DNA of 36,524 bases from contig CAKOKR010000009.1 in the NCBI GenBank assembly GCA_934095965.1, forward strand, positions 1-36,524, read 5' to 3'. The notes beneath the pieces were generated by a model. The model saw only the letters and a program-made list of their open reading frames with translations. It had not been told where the DNA came from and made no database searches. The stretch is from an uncultured Bacilli bacterium. Lineage in GTDB: Bacteria > Bacillota_I > Bacilli_A > RF39 > UBA660. Of this stretch, positions 23,038-31,801 are shown piece after piece. Each line of letters opens with the position of its first letter. Within the stretch, counting starts at the first letter, position 1. The translations under genes and the position numbers were made by a program.

Positions 23038-24484
23038 TAAAAGTAAAATTATAACTGCTATAATATCAATCTTTATATTAATTATATATATTGTTAATGA
23101 AAAATATGGTTATAAATATGTTGATGCTAAAAAAGCATATCAAATTTATTTGAACGGTAAAGAAATTGGTTTAATTGAAGATGAAGATTCTTTATATAGT
23201 TTAATAAACAAAGAACAACAAAATATTAAAGATAAGTATAAGGTTGATTATGTTTATCCTCCGGATGGACTTGATATAGTAGAAACTAAAACGTTTGATG
23301 ATTCATATATGGGGGTTAATGAAATTTATAAAAAAATTGAAGATGAAGATGATTTTACTGTAAAAGGTTATATTATAACAATTAAACCTAAAGATAAAGA
23401 AAAAGATAATATTGTTATTAATGTTTTAGATAAAAAGGTTTTTGAAGAAGCATTAAAGACTTTTGTTTTGTCATTTATAACTGAAGAGCAATTTGAAGAA
23501 TATAATGATGGTCACAGAAGTATAACTGAAATAGGTAAAGTAATTAGTAATATGTATTTTAGTGAATCTATTACTATTAAAGAGGGTTATATAAGTATTA
23601 AAAAAGAAATTTTTACTGATGCTGATAAGTTAAGTCAATACTTATTATTTGGACCTAATGCTAAAATGGATACTTATGTTGTTAAGACTGGTGATAGTAT
23701 TGCTAGTATTAGTGAAGAAAATATGATTAACTCACAAGAATTTTTAATTGCAAATCCTAATTATAAAAGTGAAAATGCAATGCTTGCAGTTGGTAGCACA
23801 GTAAATGTTACATTAATCAATCCAGTTGTAACATTGTATTATAATATTTATGAAATAAGTGAAAATGAAACACCTTATACAACCGAAACAGTTGTTGATG
23901 AAACGAAAGATCCAAGTTATAAAGAGCCAACTAGAGCTGGTGTTAGTGGTTTATCTTTAGTTCACGATACATATGAAGTTGTTAATGGTAATACATCAAG
24001 TGAAGCAACTGTTTTAAAAAATGAAGTAATTCGCGAAATGATAAAAGAAGAGATTACTGTTGGTAGAAAATATGGTAGTGGTAATTATGTTTGGGGACTT
24101 CCAACAAATTACCCATATATGATAACAAGTCCTTATGGATGGCGTGGTGGTAAAATGCATTATGGATTAGATATATCTGGTACTGGGTTTAGATCACCAA
24201 TATATGCAGTGGATGAAGGTACTGTGGTGGAAGTTAATTTTAGAAGTGTAGATGGTAATTATGTTATTATTGAACATGCTAATAATATTTATACTCAATA
24301 TGCTCATATGTATAAACAAACCGTATCAGTTGGTCAACGTGTTAAAACTGGTGATAAAATTGGAGAAATGGGTGAAACTGGTTTAGCATTTGGGGTTCAC
24401 TTACATTTAGGTGTTTCAATTGGTTGGCCATATCATGGTAGTTATCAATTCCAAAATCCACTTAAGTATATAAAGTTGAGGTAA
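23030..24484 (+). CDS. Membrane-anchored LysM-M23 peptidoglycan endopeptidase
   Basis: A 484-residue cell-wall protein. One membrane segment (about residues 6-23) is followed by a Lys/Glu-rich extracellular region, a LysM-like domain (about 217-262, TYVVKTGDSIASISEEN), a region resembling G5 (about 270-355, ITVGRKYG end) and an M23 metalloendopeptidase domain (about 365-484). Zinc ligands are visible in KMHYGLDISG (His and Asp) and in GVHLHLGVSI (HxH). All are present, so it should be an active crosslink-cleaving hydrolase. It overlaps dnaB by eight bases and is followed by walJ, in the place where Bacillus has the walRKHI genes. Confidence 0.93.
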   Translation: MNNKSKIITAIISIFILIIYIVNEKYGYKYVDAKKAYQIYLNGKEIGLIEDEDSLYSLINKEQQNIKDKYKVDYVYPPDGLDIVETKTFDDSYMGVNEIYKKIEDEDDFTVKGYIITIKPKDKEKDNIVINVLDKKVFEEALKTFVLSFITEEQFEEYNDGHRSITEIGKVISNMYFSESITIKEGYISIKKEIFTDADKLSQYLLFGPNAKMDTYVVKTGDSIASISEENMINSQEFLIANPNYKSENAMLAVGSTVNVTLINPVVTLYYNIYEISENETPYTTETVVDETKDPSYKEPTRAGVSGLSLVHDTYEVVNGNTSSEATVLKNEVIREMIKEEITVGRKYGSGNYVWGLPTNYPYMITSPYGWRGGKMHYGLDISGTGFRSPIYAVDEGTVVEVNFRSVDGNYVIIEHANNIYTQYAHMYKQTVSVGQRVKTGDKIGEMGETGLAFGVHLHLGVSIGWPYHGSYQFQNPLKYIKLR

Positions 24485-24486
24485 TT

Positions 24487-25251
24487 ATGAAAGTAGTAGT
24501 TTTATCTAGTGGTTCTAAAGGTAATGTTACCTATTTAGAAATCGGTGGGAAAAAGTTTTTACTAGATGCTGGTAGAAATTATAAATATATTAATGAAAAT
24601 TTAAAAGAAATTGGTGTTAATATTAAAGATATAGATTATGTTGTTATAACTCATAATCATACAGATCATATATCTGCATTAAAAACTGTCTTAGATAAAA
24701 CTGGAGCAGCTTTAATTATTAGTGAGAAAATGTTTTATTCAATGCCTGATATAAGTGAATATAAACATGTTATAATAGTTGAAGATACTAAAGATTTAGA
24801 GGGAGTACATGTTACTTCCTTTAAATCTAGTCATGATGCTCCGGATTCTAGAAATTATGTTTTTGAATGTGATGAGAAAAGTATATGTTATGTAACTGAT
24901 ACAGGTTATGTAAATTATAAAAATTTTAAATATTTAAAAAATTTGGATGTATATTTATTTGAAAGTAATCATGATATTGAACTTCTTACTCATGGTCCTT
25001 ATCCAGAATGGTTAAAAAAACGTGTGTTATCAAGTGAAGGACACTTATGTAATAAGGATGCATCAATATATCTTTCAAAATTAATTGGGGATAAAACTAA
25101 GAAAATTATTTTAATTCATTTAAGTGAAACAAATAATTTAGAAAGTATAGCACTTGAAACTATTAATAATACTTTTTTAGAACATGATATTAAGTTTAAT
25201 AATATTTCATGTGCAAGACAAAATGAAAGAACGGAAGTTGTGGAAATATGA
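24487..25251 (+). CDS. walJ: WalJ/YycJ-type metallo-beta-lactamase-fold hydrolase
   Basis: A 254-residue metallo-beta-lactamase protein. It starts MKVVVLSSGSKGNVTYLEIG, contains the metal box THNHTDHISAL (HxHxDH), and later carries SSHDAPDS, YVTDTGYV and HLSETNN. In Bacillus, WalJ links cell division and DNA replication and resembles 5'-exonucleases. It overlaps rlmH by four bases, the same pairing as in Bacillus (walJ near rlmH). No two-component walRK genes lie in this window. Confidence 0.92.
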   Translation: MKVVVLSSGSKGNVTYLEIGGKKFLLDAGRNYKYINENLKEIGVNIKDIDYVVITHNHTDHISALKTVLDKTGAALIISEKMFYSMPDISEYKHVIIVEDTKDLEGVHVTSFKSSHDAPDSRNYVFECDEKSICYVTDTGYVNYKNFKYLKNLDVYLFESNHDIELLTHGPYPEWLKKRVLSSEGHLCNKDASIYLSKLIGDKTKKIILIHLSETNNLESIALETINNTFLEHDIKFNNISCARQNERTEVVEI

Positions 25252-25685
25252 TAAAGATATTGTGTGTTGGAAAAATTAAAGAAGATTATTTAAATGATTT
25301 AATTAATGATTATAAAAAGAGAATAAATAAATATATAAAATTAGAAATTGTAGAATTAAAAGATAATGTTGATTATCAAAAAGAAATAGATAGTTTATAT
25401 AAAAATATAAAAAGAAGTGATTATAATATTGGGCTTGATTTAAAGGGAAATAGTTATACAAGTTTAGAATTTGCTGATAAAATAGATAAAATTTTACCAA
25501 TGAATAGTAATATCACATTTATTATTGGAGGTTCACTTGGGTTAAATGATGATGTTAGAAATTTGTGTAATGAATTAATTAGTTTTTCTAAAATGACTTT
25601 TCCTCATGGTTTGTTTCGTGGTATTTTACTTGAACAAATTTACAGAGCTTGCAAAATTAATAATCATGAAAGTTATCATAAGTGA
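25248..25685 (+). CDS. rlmH: 23S rRNA pseudouridine-1915 N3-methyltransferase
   Basis: A SPOUT-class methyltransferase acting on 70S ribosomes. The start reads MIKILCVGKIKEDYL, the SAM-binding knot is FIIGGSLGLNDDVR, and the C-terminus FPHGLFRGILLEQIYRACKI then YHK is the family hallmark. At 145 residues it is shorter than the common 155-159, through loss in the middle region, but the active C-terminal part is complete. It overlaps walJ and is followed by the MYG1 gene six bases after its TGA stop. Confidence 0.96.
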   Translation: MIKILCVGKIKEDYLNDLINDYKKRINKYIKLEIVELKDNVDYQKEIDSLYKNIKRSDYNIGLDLKGNSYTSLEFADKIDKILPMNSNITFIIGGSLGLNDDVRNLCNELISFSKMTFPHGLFRGILLEQIYRACKINNHESYHK

Positions 25686-25691
25686 GGTTTT

Positions 25692-26492
25692 ATGAGAGTA
25701 GAAGATGTAAAAAGAATAAGTGTTGCTTTAACACATGGTGGTAAATTTCATTCTGATGATGTTTTTGGTGCAGCATTTTTAAAAATAATTAATCCGAATA
25801 TTAAAATTATAAGAAGAAATATAGTTCCAGATGATTTTGATGGATTAGTTTTTGATATAGGAATGGGTTATTTTGACCATCATATGAAAGATAATAAAAT
25901 TAGAAGTAATGGAATTCCTTATGCTGCTTTTGGAAAGTTATGGAAAGAATTTTCTAAGGAGTTATATGGAGAATATGTTTATGAATCAATAGATAAAATA
26001 TTAATTCAAGATTTAGATTTGTCTGATAATAAAGGTACTTATAATGCACTTGCTATTGCAATTGATGTATTTAATCCAGTGGATAATACTGATGGTGATA
26101 AAGAATTTTTTGAAGCAATGGAATTTGCTAAAATAATTTTAGAAAGAATGATTTTAAAACAAAAGAATAGGTTAAAGGATTTAGAAAAGGTAAAAAAATA
26201 TTATGATGATTCTGTTGATAAAAGAGTAGTTATATTAGATGAACCTTTATTTTATAAGGATTATTTGCCAAGTACTGATGCCATTTATGTAATTTATCCA
26301 TCAAATAGGGGAGGATATACTGCTCAAGGAGTAACAAAAACACCAGATACTAATGAGTTAAAGAAAGATTTTCCGGAAGAATGGGTTAATAAGTTACCTC
26401 CATATTTAAGATTTTGTCATTCAAGTAGGTTTTTAATTGCTGCAGATAGTTTTGATGATATTATGCATGCTGTTCGGGAGGCTTTAAAATGA
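25692..26492 (+). CDS. MYG1-family DHH-like hydrolase (UPF0160)
   Basis: A 266-residue protein with the MYG1 signature HGGKFHSDDVFGAAFL near the start and VFDIGMGYFDHHM, a DHH-type metal site. Eukaryotic MYG1 proteins are 3'-5' RNA exonucleases in nucleus and mitochondria; the bacterial role is not known. The protein is shorter than the eukaryotic form, without targeting sequence. It ends in a four-base overlap with ung, so both are co-translated. Confidence 0.87.
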   Translation: MRVEDVKRISVALTHGGKFHSDDVFGAAFLKIINPNIKIIRRNIVPDDFDGLVFDIGMGYFDHHMKDNKIRSNGIPYAAFGKLWKEFSKELYGEYVYESIDKILIQDLDLSDNKGTYNALAIAIDVFNPVDNTDGDKEFFEAMEFAKIILERMILKQKNRLKDLEKVKKYYDDSVDKRVVILDEPLFYKDYLPSTDAIYVIYPSNRGGYTAQGVTKTPDTNELKKDFPEEWVNKLPPYLRFCHSSRFLIAADSFDDIMHAVREALK

Positions 26493-27148
26493 TAGGTAAT
26501 GATTGGGATGACGTATTAAAAGTTATTTGGAATAGTACAGGATTTAATAGTTTTTATCATAAGATATTACATGAATATGATATTAAGACTATTTATCCTC
26601 CGAAAGATTATATTTTTAATGCTTTAAAATTAACAAGTTATAAAGATACAAAAGTTGTTATTGTGGGGCAAGATCCATATCATGGGGAAAATCAAGCACA
26701 TGGACTTTCGTTTTCTGTTCAAAAAGGAGTTAAAGTTCCACCTTCATTACAAAATATATATAAAGAATTGTATGATGATTTAGGTGTACCTATTAGGAAT
26801 GATGGAGATTTAACTGGTTGGGCAAAACAAGGAGTTTTACTTCTTAATGCGGTATTAACTGTTGAAAAGGATAAAGCTGCTAGTCATAGAAATTTAGGTT
26901 GGGAATTAATGACTGATTATATTATTAAAGTTTTGAATTTGAAAGAAGACCCTGTTGTATTTATTTTGTGGGGAAACTTTGCTAAAGAGAAAGTTAAACT
27001 TATTACTAATCCACATCACTATATTATAACTAGTCCACATCCATCACCTTTTTCTGCTTATTCTGGTTTCTTTGGAAGTAAACCTTTTTCTAAAACTAAT
27101 GATTATTTAGTAAAGAATAATTTAAAATCTATAGATTGGAGTAAATAA
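26489..27148 (+). CDS. ung: Uracil-DNA glycosylase, family 1
   Basis: Removes uracil from DNA to start base excision repair. The 219-residue protein has the catalytic water-activating motif VIVGQDPYHGENQAHGLSFS, the VLLLNAVLTV strand (Asn for uracil recognition) and the Leu-loop HPSPFSAYSGFFGSKPFSKTN, where the His and Ser are active-site residues. All are intact. It is the last gene of the rplI-to-ung run, followed by a terminator that also serves the opposite strand. Confidence 0.97.
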   Translation: MIGNDWDDVLKVIWNSTGFNSFYHKILHEYDIKTIYPPKDYIFNALKLTSYKDTKVVIVGQDPYHGENQAHGLSFSVQKGVKVPPSLQNIYKELYDDLGVPIRNDGDLTGWAKQGVLLLNAVLTVEKDKAASHRNLGWELMTDYIIKVLNLKEDPVVFILWGNFAKEKVKLITNPHHYIITSPHPSPFSAYSGFFGSKPFSKTNDYLVKNNLKSIDWSK

Positions 27149-27178
27149 AAATTGATCAATCATGATCAATTTTTATTT
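27143..27178. terminator. Bidirectional terminator between ung and the collagen-like gene
   Basis: AAATAAAAATTGATCA (27143-27158) and TGATCAATTTTTATTT (27163-27178) form a perfect 16-bp stem with loop ATCA. Since the arms carry A and T runs, it works for ung on the plus strand and for the collagen-like gene (stop at 27181) on the minus strand. Confidence 0.9.
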
Positions 27179-27180
27179 GC

Positions 27181-27993
27181 TTAAGTTCCAGCTGGACCAG
27201 TAGGACCTGCAGGAATTGTTAAATTTAGTACATAATTAGGTGATGTACCAGTAATAGTTGCTGTTGCATTTGAACCAGGTGCACCGGTTTCAACTGTACC
27301 AATGCTTAGATTAATTGCTGGACCAGTAGGACCTGTAGCACCAGTTTCACCCGTAGCACCAGTTAGACCTGTAGGACCTGCAGGACCAGTAGGACCTGTT
27401 GGACCTGTAGGACCAGTAGGACCTGTAGGACCAGTAGGACCAGTAGGACCTATTTCACCAGTAGCACCAGTTTCACCAGTAGCTCCTGTTGGACCAGTAG
27501 GACCGGTAGGGCCAGTAGGACCAGTAGGACCAGTAGGACCAGTAGGACCGGTAGGACCGGTAGGACCTATTTCACCAGTAGCACCAGTTTCACCAGTAGC
27601 TCCTGTTGGACCAGTAGGCCCAGTAGGACCAGTAGGACCTGTTGGACCAGTAGCACCAGTTTCACCAGTAGCACCAGTTAGACCTGTAGGACCAGTAGGA
27701 CCAGTAGGACCGGTAGCACCTGTAGGACCAGTAGGACCTGTTGGACCTGTAGGACCAGTAGCACCTCTTGGTATACTAAAGTTTAATATAGCATTTGATG
27801 ATGTACCAACATTAACAACAGCTGCATCTGTACCTGGATCAGTTGTAGTTGTAGTTCCAACAGTTATTGTTGAACCCGCTGGACCAGTAGGACCTGTTGG
27901 ACCTGTTGGTCCAAAACATGTAAATGTTGTATTTTTGTTTTGTTGGTTATAACAATTAATCATTTTTTGTGCTTTTTTATAATTATTATTCAT
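27181..27993 (-). CDS. Collagen-like (Gly-Pro-Thr repeat) surface protein
   Basis: A 270-residue protein. The N-terminus MNNNYKKAQKMINCYNQQNK is hydrophilic and leads into GPTGPTGPTGPAG. A linker of about 40 residues (ITVGTTTTT..., LNFSIPRGATG) follows. Then come about 45 G-x-y triplets dominated by GPT, broken by GATGETGATGE units that recur as near-identical blocks. The C-terminus repeats the non-collagenous module (INLSIGTVETGAPGSNA, YVLNLTIPAGPTGPAGT). There is no LPxTG or signal peptide, as in Bacillus BclA-type proteins. Glycosylation of the Thr is possible by analogy only. The ribosome binding site AAAGGAG precedes the start. Triplet numbers likely vary among strains. Confidence 0.9.
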   Translation of the reverse strand: MNNNYKKAQKMINCYNQQNKNTTFTCFGPTGPTGPTGPAGSTITVGTTTTTDPGTDAAVVNVGTSSNAILNFSIPRGATGPTGPTGPTGPTGATGPTGPTGPTGLTGATGETGATGPTGPTGPTGPTGPTGATGETGATGEIGPTGPTGPTGPTGPTGPTGPTGPTGPTGATGETGATGEIGPTGPTGPTGPTGPTGPTGPTGPAGPTGLTGATGETGATGPTGPAINLSIGTVETGAPGSNATATITGTSPNYVLNLTIPAGPTGPAGT

Positions 27994-28053
27994 TTGTAAC
28001 TCCTTTCATATATATTTTATGAAAAAGTTAAATTATTGTATAGGATACTTGTC

Positions 28054-28092
28054 CAAATAAAAACTGTTATAGTTTAAAATCATCTATAACAG
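28054..28092 (-). terminator. Terminator spanning the lemA stop codon
   Basis: On the minus strand, CTGTTATAG and CTATAACAG form a perfect 9-bp stem whose loop holds the last lemA codons, followed by TTTTTATTT. The stop codon lies within the second arm. Confidence 0.8.
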
Positions 28093-28606
28093 CATCTTGC
28101 ATATTTTTTCCATCAAAGAAAGGTTTAATTTTATAGCCATGTATTTTTGCTACGATATTTGTTGGAAACTTTCTAATTAATTTATTTAGTTCACTAGTGT
28201 TGTTGTTAAAATATGTTTTGCAAGAAACCAAAGTTTCATTTAATTTTTCTATTTCTTTGATATCCTTGTTTATTTCTTTTGTATTTAATTCTTCATGATC
28301 ATTTTTTACTTCAAGTATTATGTTGAAAGCTTCGCTTAATTTTCTATCAAGTTCATAATTACTTATCCTTTTATCCTTAAGTTCAATATAATCTTTTAAA
28401 TAATCTTTTTTTGTAACAACATTTTTAATTGGAATATTTAATTTTGCAATTAAATCATATTTTTGACGTAGTGCTTCATCAATAATTCCTTCAGATTTAT
28501 CAATTTTTAATTTATATGTAACTAAATTATTGTATATTGTTGCATAAAATATTGCAATTGTTCCCAGTATAATAATTAAAATTAATATTATTTCAAATAA
28601 ATTCAT
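28067..28606 (-). CDS. LemA family protein
   Basis: A 179-residue protein with one N-terminal membrane helix (about residues 4-23). The family pattern follows: YNNLVTYKLKIDKSEGIIDEALRQKYDLIAKL (about residues 25-56) and FPTNIVAKIHGYKIKPFF near the end. The middle is helical and coiled-coil-like. LemA proteins expose a short N-terminus outside and a helical bundle inside; the function is unclear. The direction opposes the FemAB genes, with a shared upstream region. Confidence 0.88.
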   Translation of the reverse strand: MNLFEIILILIIILGTIAIFYATIYNNLVTYKLKIDKSEGIIDEALRQKYDLIAKLNIPIKNVVTKKDYLKDYIELKDKRISNYELDRKLSEAFNIILEVKNDHEELNTKEINKDIKEIEKLNETLVSCKTYFNNNTSELNKLIRKFPTNIVAKIHGYKIKPFFDGKNMQDAVIDDFKL

Positions 28607-28631
28607 TTATATTCACCATTTATATTTTAAC

Positions 28632-28680
28632 AAACTTACTTAATAATGTAAATGCTTAAACATTTCTAATATGTAAGTTT
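28632..28680. promoter_or_regulatory. Inverted repeat in the lemA/femAB divergent region
   Basis: AAACTTAC (28632-28639) and GTAAGTTT (28673-28680) are exact reverse complements flanking AAATGCTTAAACATTT. It lies between two divergent genes, so an operator is possible. Only the symmetry supports this. Confidence 0.4.
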
Positions 28681-28691
28681 ACAAAAAAATA

Positions 28692-28720
28692 TTGTTAATT
28701 TTGGTGGTGTATGCTAAACT
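28692..28720 (+). promoter_or_regulatory. Promoter for the FemAB pair
   Basis: TTGTTA (28692-28697), 17 bases, then TAAACT (28715-28720) preceded by TGC, an extended -10. GGAGGC precedes the start at 28748. Confidence 0.6.
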
Positions 28721-28747
28721 TATGTTGTATAGAGATGGAGGCATCGT

Positions 28748-29974
28748 ATGAAATTTATAGATAATGTTGATATAAAAAGATATCATGAATTTGAAAGTTG
28801 TAATAAAAAATCACACTTTTTACAAAGTTATGAATGGGGTTTATTTTGCAAAAGAGCAAAAGGACAAGTGCCTGTTTATGTTGGTATGGAAAATGATTTA
28901 GGCAATTTAGTTGCTACATGCTTAATTTTATTAAGAAAAACACCACTTGGGTATAGTTATGGTTATGCACCGAGAGGTTTTGTGTTGGATTATTCTAATA
29001 AAGAAGTTATTAAAGAGTTTACTAATTATTTGAAAGATTATATGAAGCAAAATAAAATAATCTATGTTAAGTTTGATCCGGATATTAAGTATCAAGATAT
29101 TGATGAAGATGGTAAAAAAGTAGATGGTGGAGAAAATAATTATGAACTATATAATTATATGTTAAGTTTGGGTTATAAACATACTGGGTTTTATAAACTA
29201 TATGAAGGTAATCAACCAAGATATACTTTTAGAATTGATTTAAAAAAGCCTTGGGAAGAAGTAGAATCTAAGTTTAATAAGTCATTTATGAAAAGTGTTA
29301 AGAGAAGTTATAGTTATAATTTAATAGTTGATAATGAAGTAAGAGTACATGATTTTTATTGTTTGATTGAAAGTAATAGTAGTAAAGATGGGTTTGATCC
29401 TCATAGTGAAGAGTATTATAAAATATTTAGTGAAGAAATGTCTAAAGATAATAACATGAAATATTTTAATATTAGTATTAGACCAAAAGAATTATTAGAT
29501 AATATTAGTAAAGAAATAAATGATTTAAATAAAGAACTTGAAGTTAATAAGAAAAAGGAAGCGGATATTAAAAATAAGATTGCTAGATTAGAAAAAGAAA
29601 GAGAAGTATTTAGTGGAATTGATAAGGATGAAGTATGTGTTTGTTCTTTGATATGTACATATACTAAAAATAAAGCCTGGAGTTTATATATTGGTAGTGA
29701 TGATTTAGCTAATTTTACTTTTGCTGTTACTAGAAGTTATTATGAAGCTATTAAAGATGCTTATGATAAAGGTTATGAATTTTTTGATTTATTTGGTACA
29801 CCAGGAGATCCTCATACTAAGTATAAGAATTTAGCTAAACTTCATGATTTTAAAAGAAAATTTGGTGATGAATATATAGAATTTATTGGGGAATTTGATT
29901 TAGTTAATAATAAGTTATTGTATAAGATGTTACCTATTATGTTAAAAGTTTATAGAAAACTAAGGAGGAAATAA
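28748..29974 (+). CDS. FemAB/MurM-type aminoacyltransferase 1
   Basis: A 408-residue FemX/FemAB-family enzyme that adds amino acids from aminoacyl-tRNA to the peptidoglycan stem peptide. It has two GNAT-like domains: FLQSYEWGLFCKRAKG and YGYAPRGFVLDY near the start, and FDLFGTPGDP with HDFKRKFGDEYIEFIGEFDLV near the end. A helical-hairpin arm, typical of the family, lies at about residues 255-295. The next gene starts inside its stop codon (TAATG). Which residue each adds cannot be read from sequence. As a pair it resembles MurM-MurN. Confidence 0.92.
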   Translation: MKFIDNVDIKRYHEFESCNKKSHFLQSYEWGLFCKRAKGQVPVYVGMENDLGNLVATCLILLRKTPLGYSYGYAPRGFVLDYSNKEVIKEFTNYLKDYMKQNKIIYVKFDPDIKYQDIDEDGKKVDGGENNYELYNYMLSLGYKHTGFYKLYEGNQPRYTFRIDLKKPWEEVESKFNKSFMKSVKRSYSYNLIVDNEVRVHDFYCLIESNSSKDGFDPHSEEYYKIFSEEMSKDNNMKYFNISIRPKELLDNISKEINDLNKELEVNKKKEADIKNKIARLEKEREVFSGIDKDEVCVCSLICTYTKNKAWSLYIGSDDLANFTFAVTRSYYEAIKDAYDKGYEFFDLFGTPGDPHTKYKNLAKLHDFKRKFGDEYIEFIGEFDLVNNKLLYKMLPIMLKVYRKLRRK

Positions 29975-31230
29975 TGCTTAAAGTTATTGATGAAAATATA
30001 TTTAGAGAGTTTGCTTTAAAGAATCCTTATGTTTCTATTTATCAGTTGCCTGAGTGGGGAGAATTAAAGAGTGGAACTGGATGGGTTAGACATTTACTTG
30101 GGTATTATGAAGATGATACTTTAAAGGGTGTAACTATGTTACTTGAAAAGAAATTGCCTTTTAGTCTTAGTTTATATTATTCTCCGAGGGGTTATTTAAT
30201 TGATGTATTTGATTTTAATTTATTAAAAAAATTTAATGATGAAGTAATAAAGTATGTTAAAAAGAATCATGGTTTTATGTTAAAGGTTGATCCGAATGTT
30301 ATATATGCTTTAAAAGATAGTGAAGGTAATTTAAAAGAAAAATGTGGAGAAGAAGCTTATTATAATTTTAAAAAATTAGGTTTTAAACATATGGGGTTTA
30401 GTCAAAATTTTGAAGATTTACAACCAAGGATATTATGTAGAATTAAATTAAGGGATAATTATAATGATACGTTAAATACATTTAGTAAGTCAACAAAAAA
30501 GAATATTGATAAGACATATGATATGGGTGTTAGATGTAAGATTATTAATACAGATAATATAGATATATTTACTAAGTTGTTAGAAGATACTGGTAATTTA
30601 AAGAATTTCATAGTTAGACCTGCATCATATTATAAAAAGATGGTAGATTTAATGGGGGACTATATTACTTTATATTTAGCATATATAGATACAGAGTGTT
30701 ATTATAATTATGTATGGAGTACTTTAAATGGTGCTAAAAAAGAATTAGATGAATTAAATAATACAATGAAGAAAATAAATGTTGGAGATAAAATTAAAAG
30801 AAGACATAAAGAATTAGAAGATAAAATTAATAAATATAATAAGAAGTTAGAAGAAGCAGAATCTTTAAGAAAGAGCAATAAGGAAATAAATATTGGGGCT
30901 TTGATGAGTGTATTTGTGGGTAATGAAGGTATTACTTTTATGAGTGGTACAAATAATTTATATAAAGAATTTAATCCGAAGTATGCTTTTTATAGACAAC
31001 ATATAGAGGATTCTATAAAAAAACATTTAGAGTATGTTAATTTTTATGGAATATCTTTAGATATGGATAAGAATGGTCCTTACTATGGTATTTATGAATT
31101 AAAGAGAGGATTTAATCCAGAAATTACAGAATTAATAGGGGAATTTGATTATGTTATTAATCCATTTGTTTATTATGCTTATAAAGTAGCTTTAAAGGGT
31201 TATAAATTGTTGAAGAAACTAAAAAAATAG
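29974..31230 (+). CDS. FemAB/MurN-type aminoacyltransferase 2
   Basis: A 418-residue paralogue of the preceding enzyme, translated from an ATG overlapping its stop by one base. It shares the QLPEWGELKSGTGW opening, YYSPRGYLIDV, the helical arm (about residues 265-310) and GISLDMDKN then ELKRGFNPEITELIGEFDYV. The two proteins are distinct enough to be separate steps in building an interpeptide bridge. A terminator overlaps its stop codon. Confidence 0.92.
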   Translation: MLKVIDENIFREFALKNPYVSIYQLPEWGELKSGTGWVRHLLGYYEDDTLKGVTMLLEKKLPFSLSLYYSPRGYLIDVFDFNLLKKFNDEVIKYVKKNHGFMLKVDPNVIYALKDSEGNLKEKCGEEAYYNFKKLGFKHMGFSQNFEDLQPRILCRIKLRDNYNDTLNTFSKSTKKNIDKTYDMGVRCKIINTDNIDIFTKLLEDTGNLKNFIVRPASYYKKMVDLMGDYITLYLAYIDTECYYNYVWSTLNGAKKELDELNNTMKKINVGDKIKRRHKELEDKINKYNKKLEEAESLRKSNKEINIGALMSVFVGNEGITFMSGTNNLYKEFNPKYAFYRQHIEDSIKKHLEYVNFYGISLDMDKNGPYYGIYELKRGFNPEITELIGEFDYVINPFVYYAYKVALKGYKLLKKLKK

Positions 31231-31242
31231 TTTCTTTTTTTT
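31213..31242 (+). terminator. Rho-independent terminator after the FemAB pair
   Basis: AAGAAACTA (31213-31221) pairs with TAGTTTCTT (31228-31236), with the stop codon in the second arm, followed by a T tract. Confidence 0.85.
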
Positions 31243-31304
31243 AATATTTAATTGATATTTTTTATTTTGTTAAAATCTTTTTATAAATTTATCTTTTAAA
31301 CAAA

Positions 31305-31333
31305 TTGACGTTACTCTATATTTATGATAAAAT
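31305..31333 (+). promoter_or_regulatory. Promoter for the type IV secretion-like operon
   Basis: TTGACG (31305-31310), 17 bases, then TAAAAT (31328-31333). Genes downstream to the window end are on the same strand with small gaps, so they probably share this promoter. Confidence 0.75.
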
Positions 31334-31372
31334 TTATATATCAAGTGTTGCTTGGGTTTAGGAGTGATTTTC

Positions 31373-31798
31373 ATGAATAAGAAAATTAATAATATATTAT
31401 TTTTTTGTATCACTATGTTATTTTCTTTTTCATTTATGATAAAAGCTAATGCAAGTGTTTTAAATAATAACTTTATAAATAATATTGCTACAATTGAAGA
31501 AGAATGTGCTGCTTTTGGCAAACCTAATGATGAAGGATCACCAGCTTATTGGATGCAACAAGCTTTGGAAATAATGAAATATATTGGTATTATTGCTTTA
31601 CTTGTTTTAACAACATTAGATTTTATAAAAGCATTAGCTCAAAATGATAAAGATGCTTTAAAGAAAGCTAGTAATACTGCAATTAAGAGATTTATATATT
31701 GTATTTTATTGTTCTTTACACCAATGATTGTAGAATTTTTGATGTCTTTATTTGGTGCTTATGGAACATGTGGAATAGGAACAGGAACGGTGAATTAA
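31373..31798 (+). CDS. VirB2/TrbC-like small membrane protein
   Basis: The start is taken as the ATG at 31373 (MNKKINN); an upstream option at 31352 has no better signal. The 141-residue protein has an N-terminal signal-like segment (IKANAS at about 24-29 could be a cleavage site), a short soluble part with Cys, and two hydrophobic helices (about 67-88 and 108-130). That pattern of signal plus two helices fits VirB2/TrbC-type pilins, which are common as the first gene in Gram-positive type IV secretion clusters. The assignment rests on architecture and neighbours, not on a diagnostic motif. Confidence 0.6.
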   Translation: MNKKINNILFFCITMLFSFSFMIKANASVLNNNFINNIATIEEECAAFGKPNDEGSPAYWMQQALEIMKYIGIIALLVLTTLDFIKALAQNDKDALKKASNTAIKRFIYCILLFFTPMIVEFLMSLFGAYGTCGIGTGTVN

Positions 31799-31801
31799 TA
31801 T

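Noticed and set aside
27302..27952. Plus-strand open frame rich in GPVGPV across the collagen-like gene
   Set aside because: It is the antisense reading of the GPT triplet repeats; the minus strand has the ribosome binding site, start and flanking domains.
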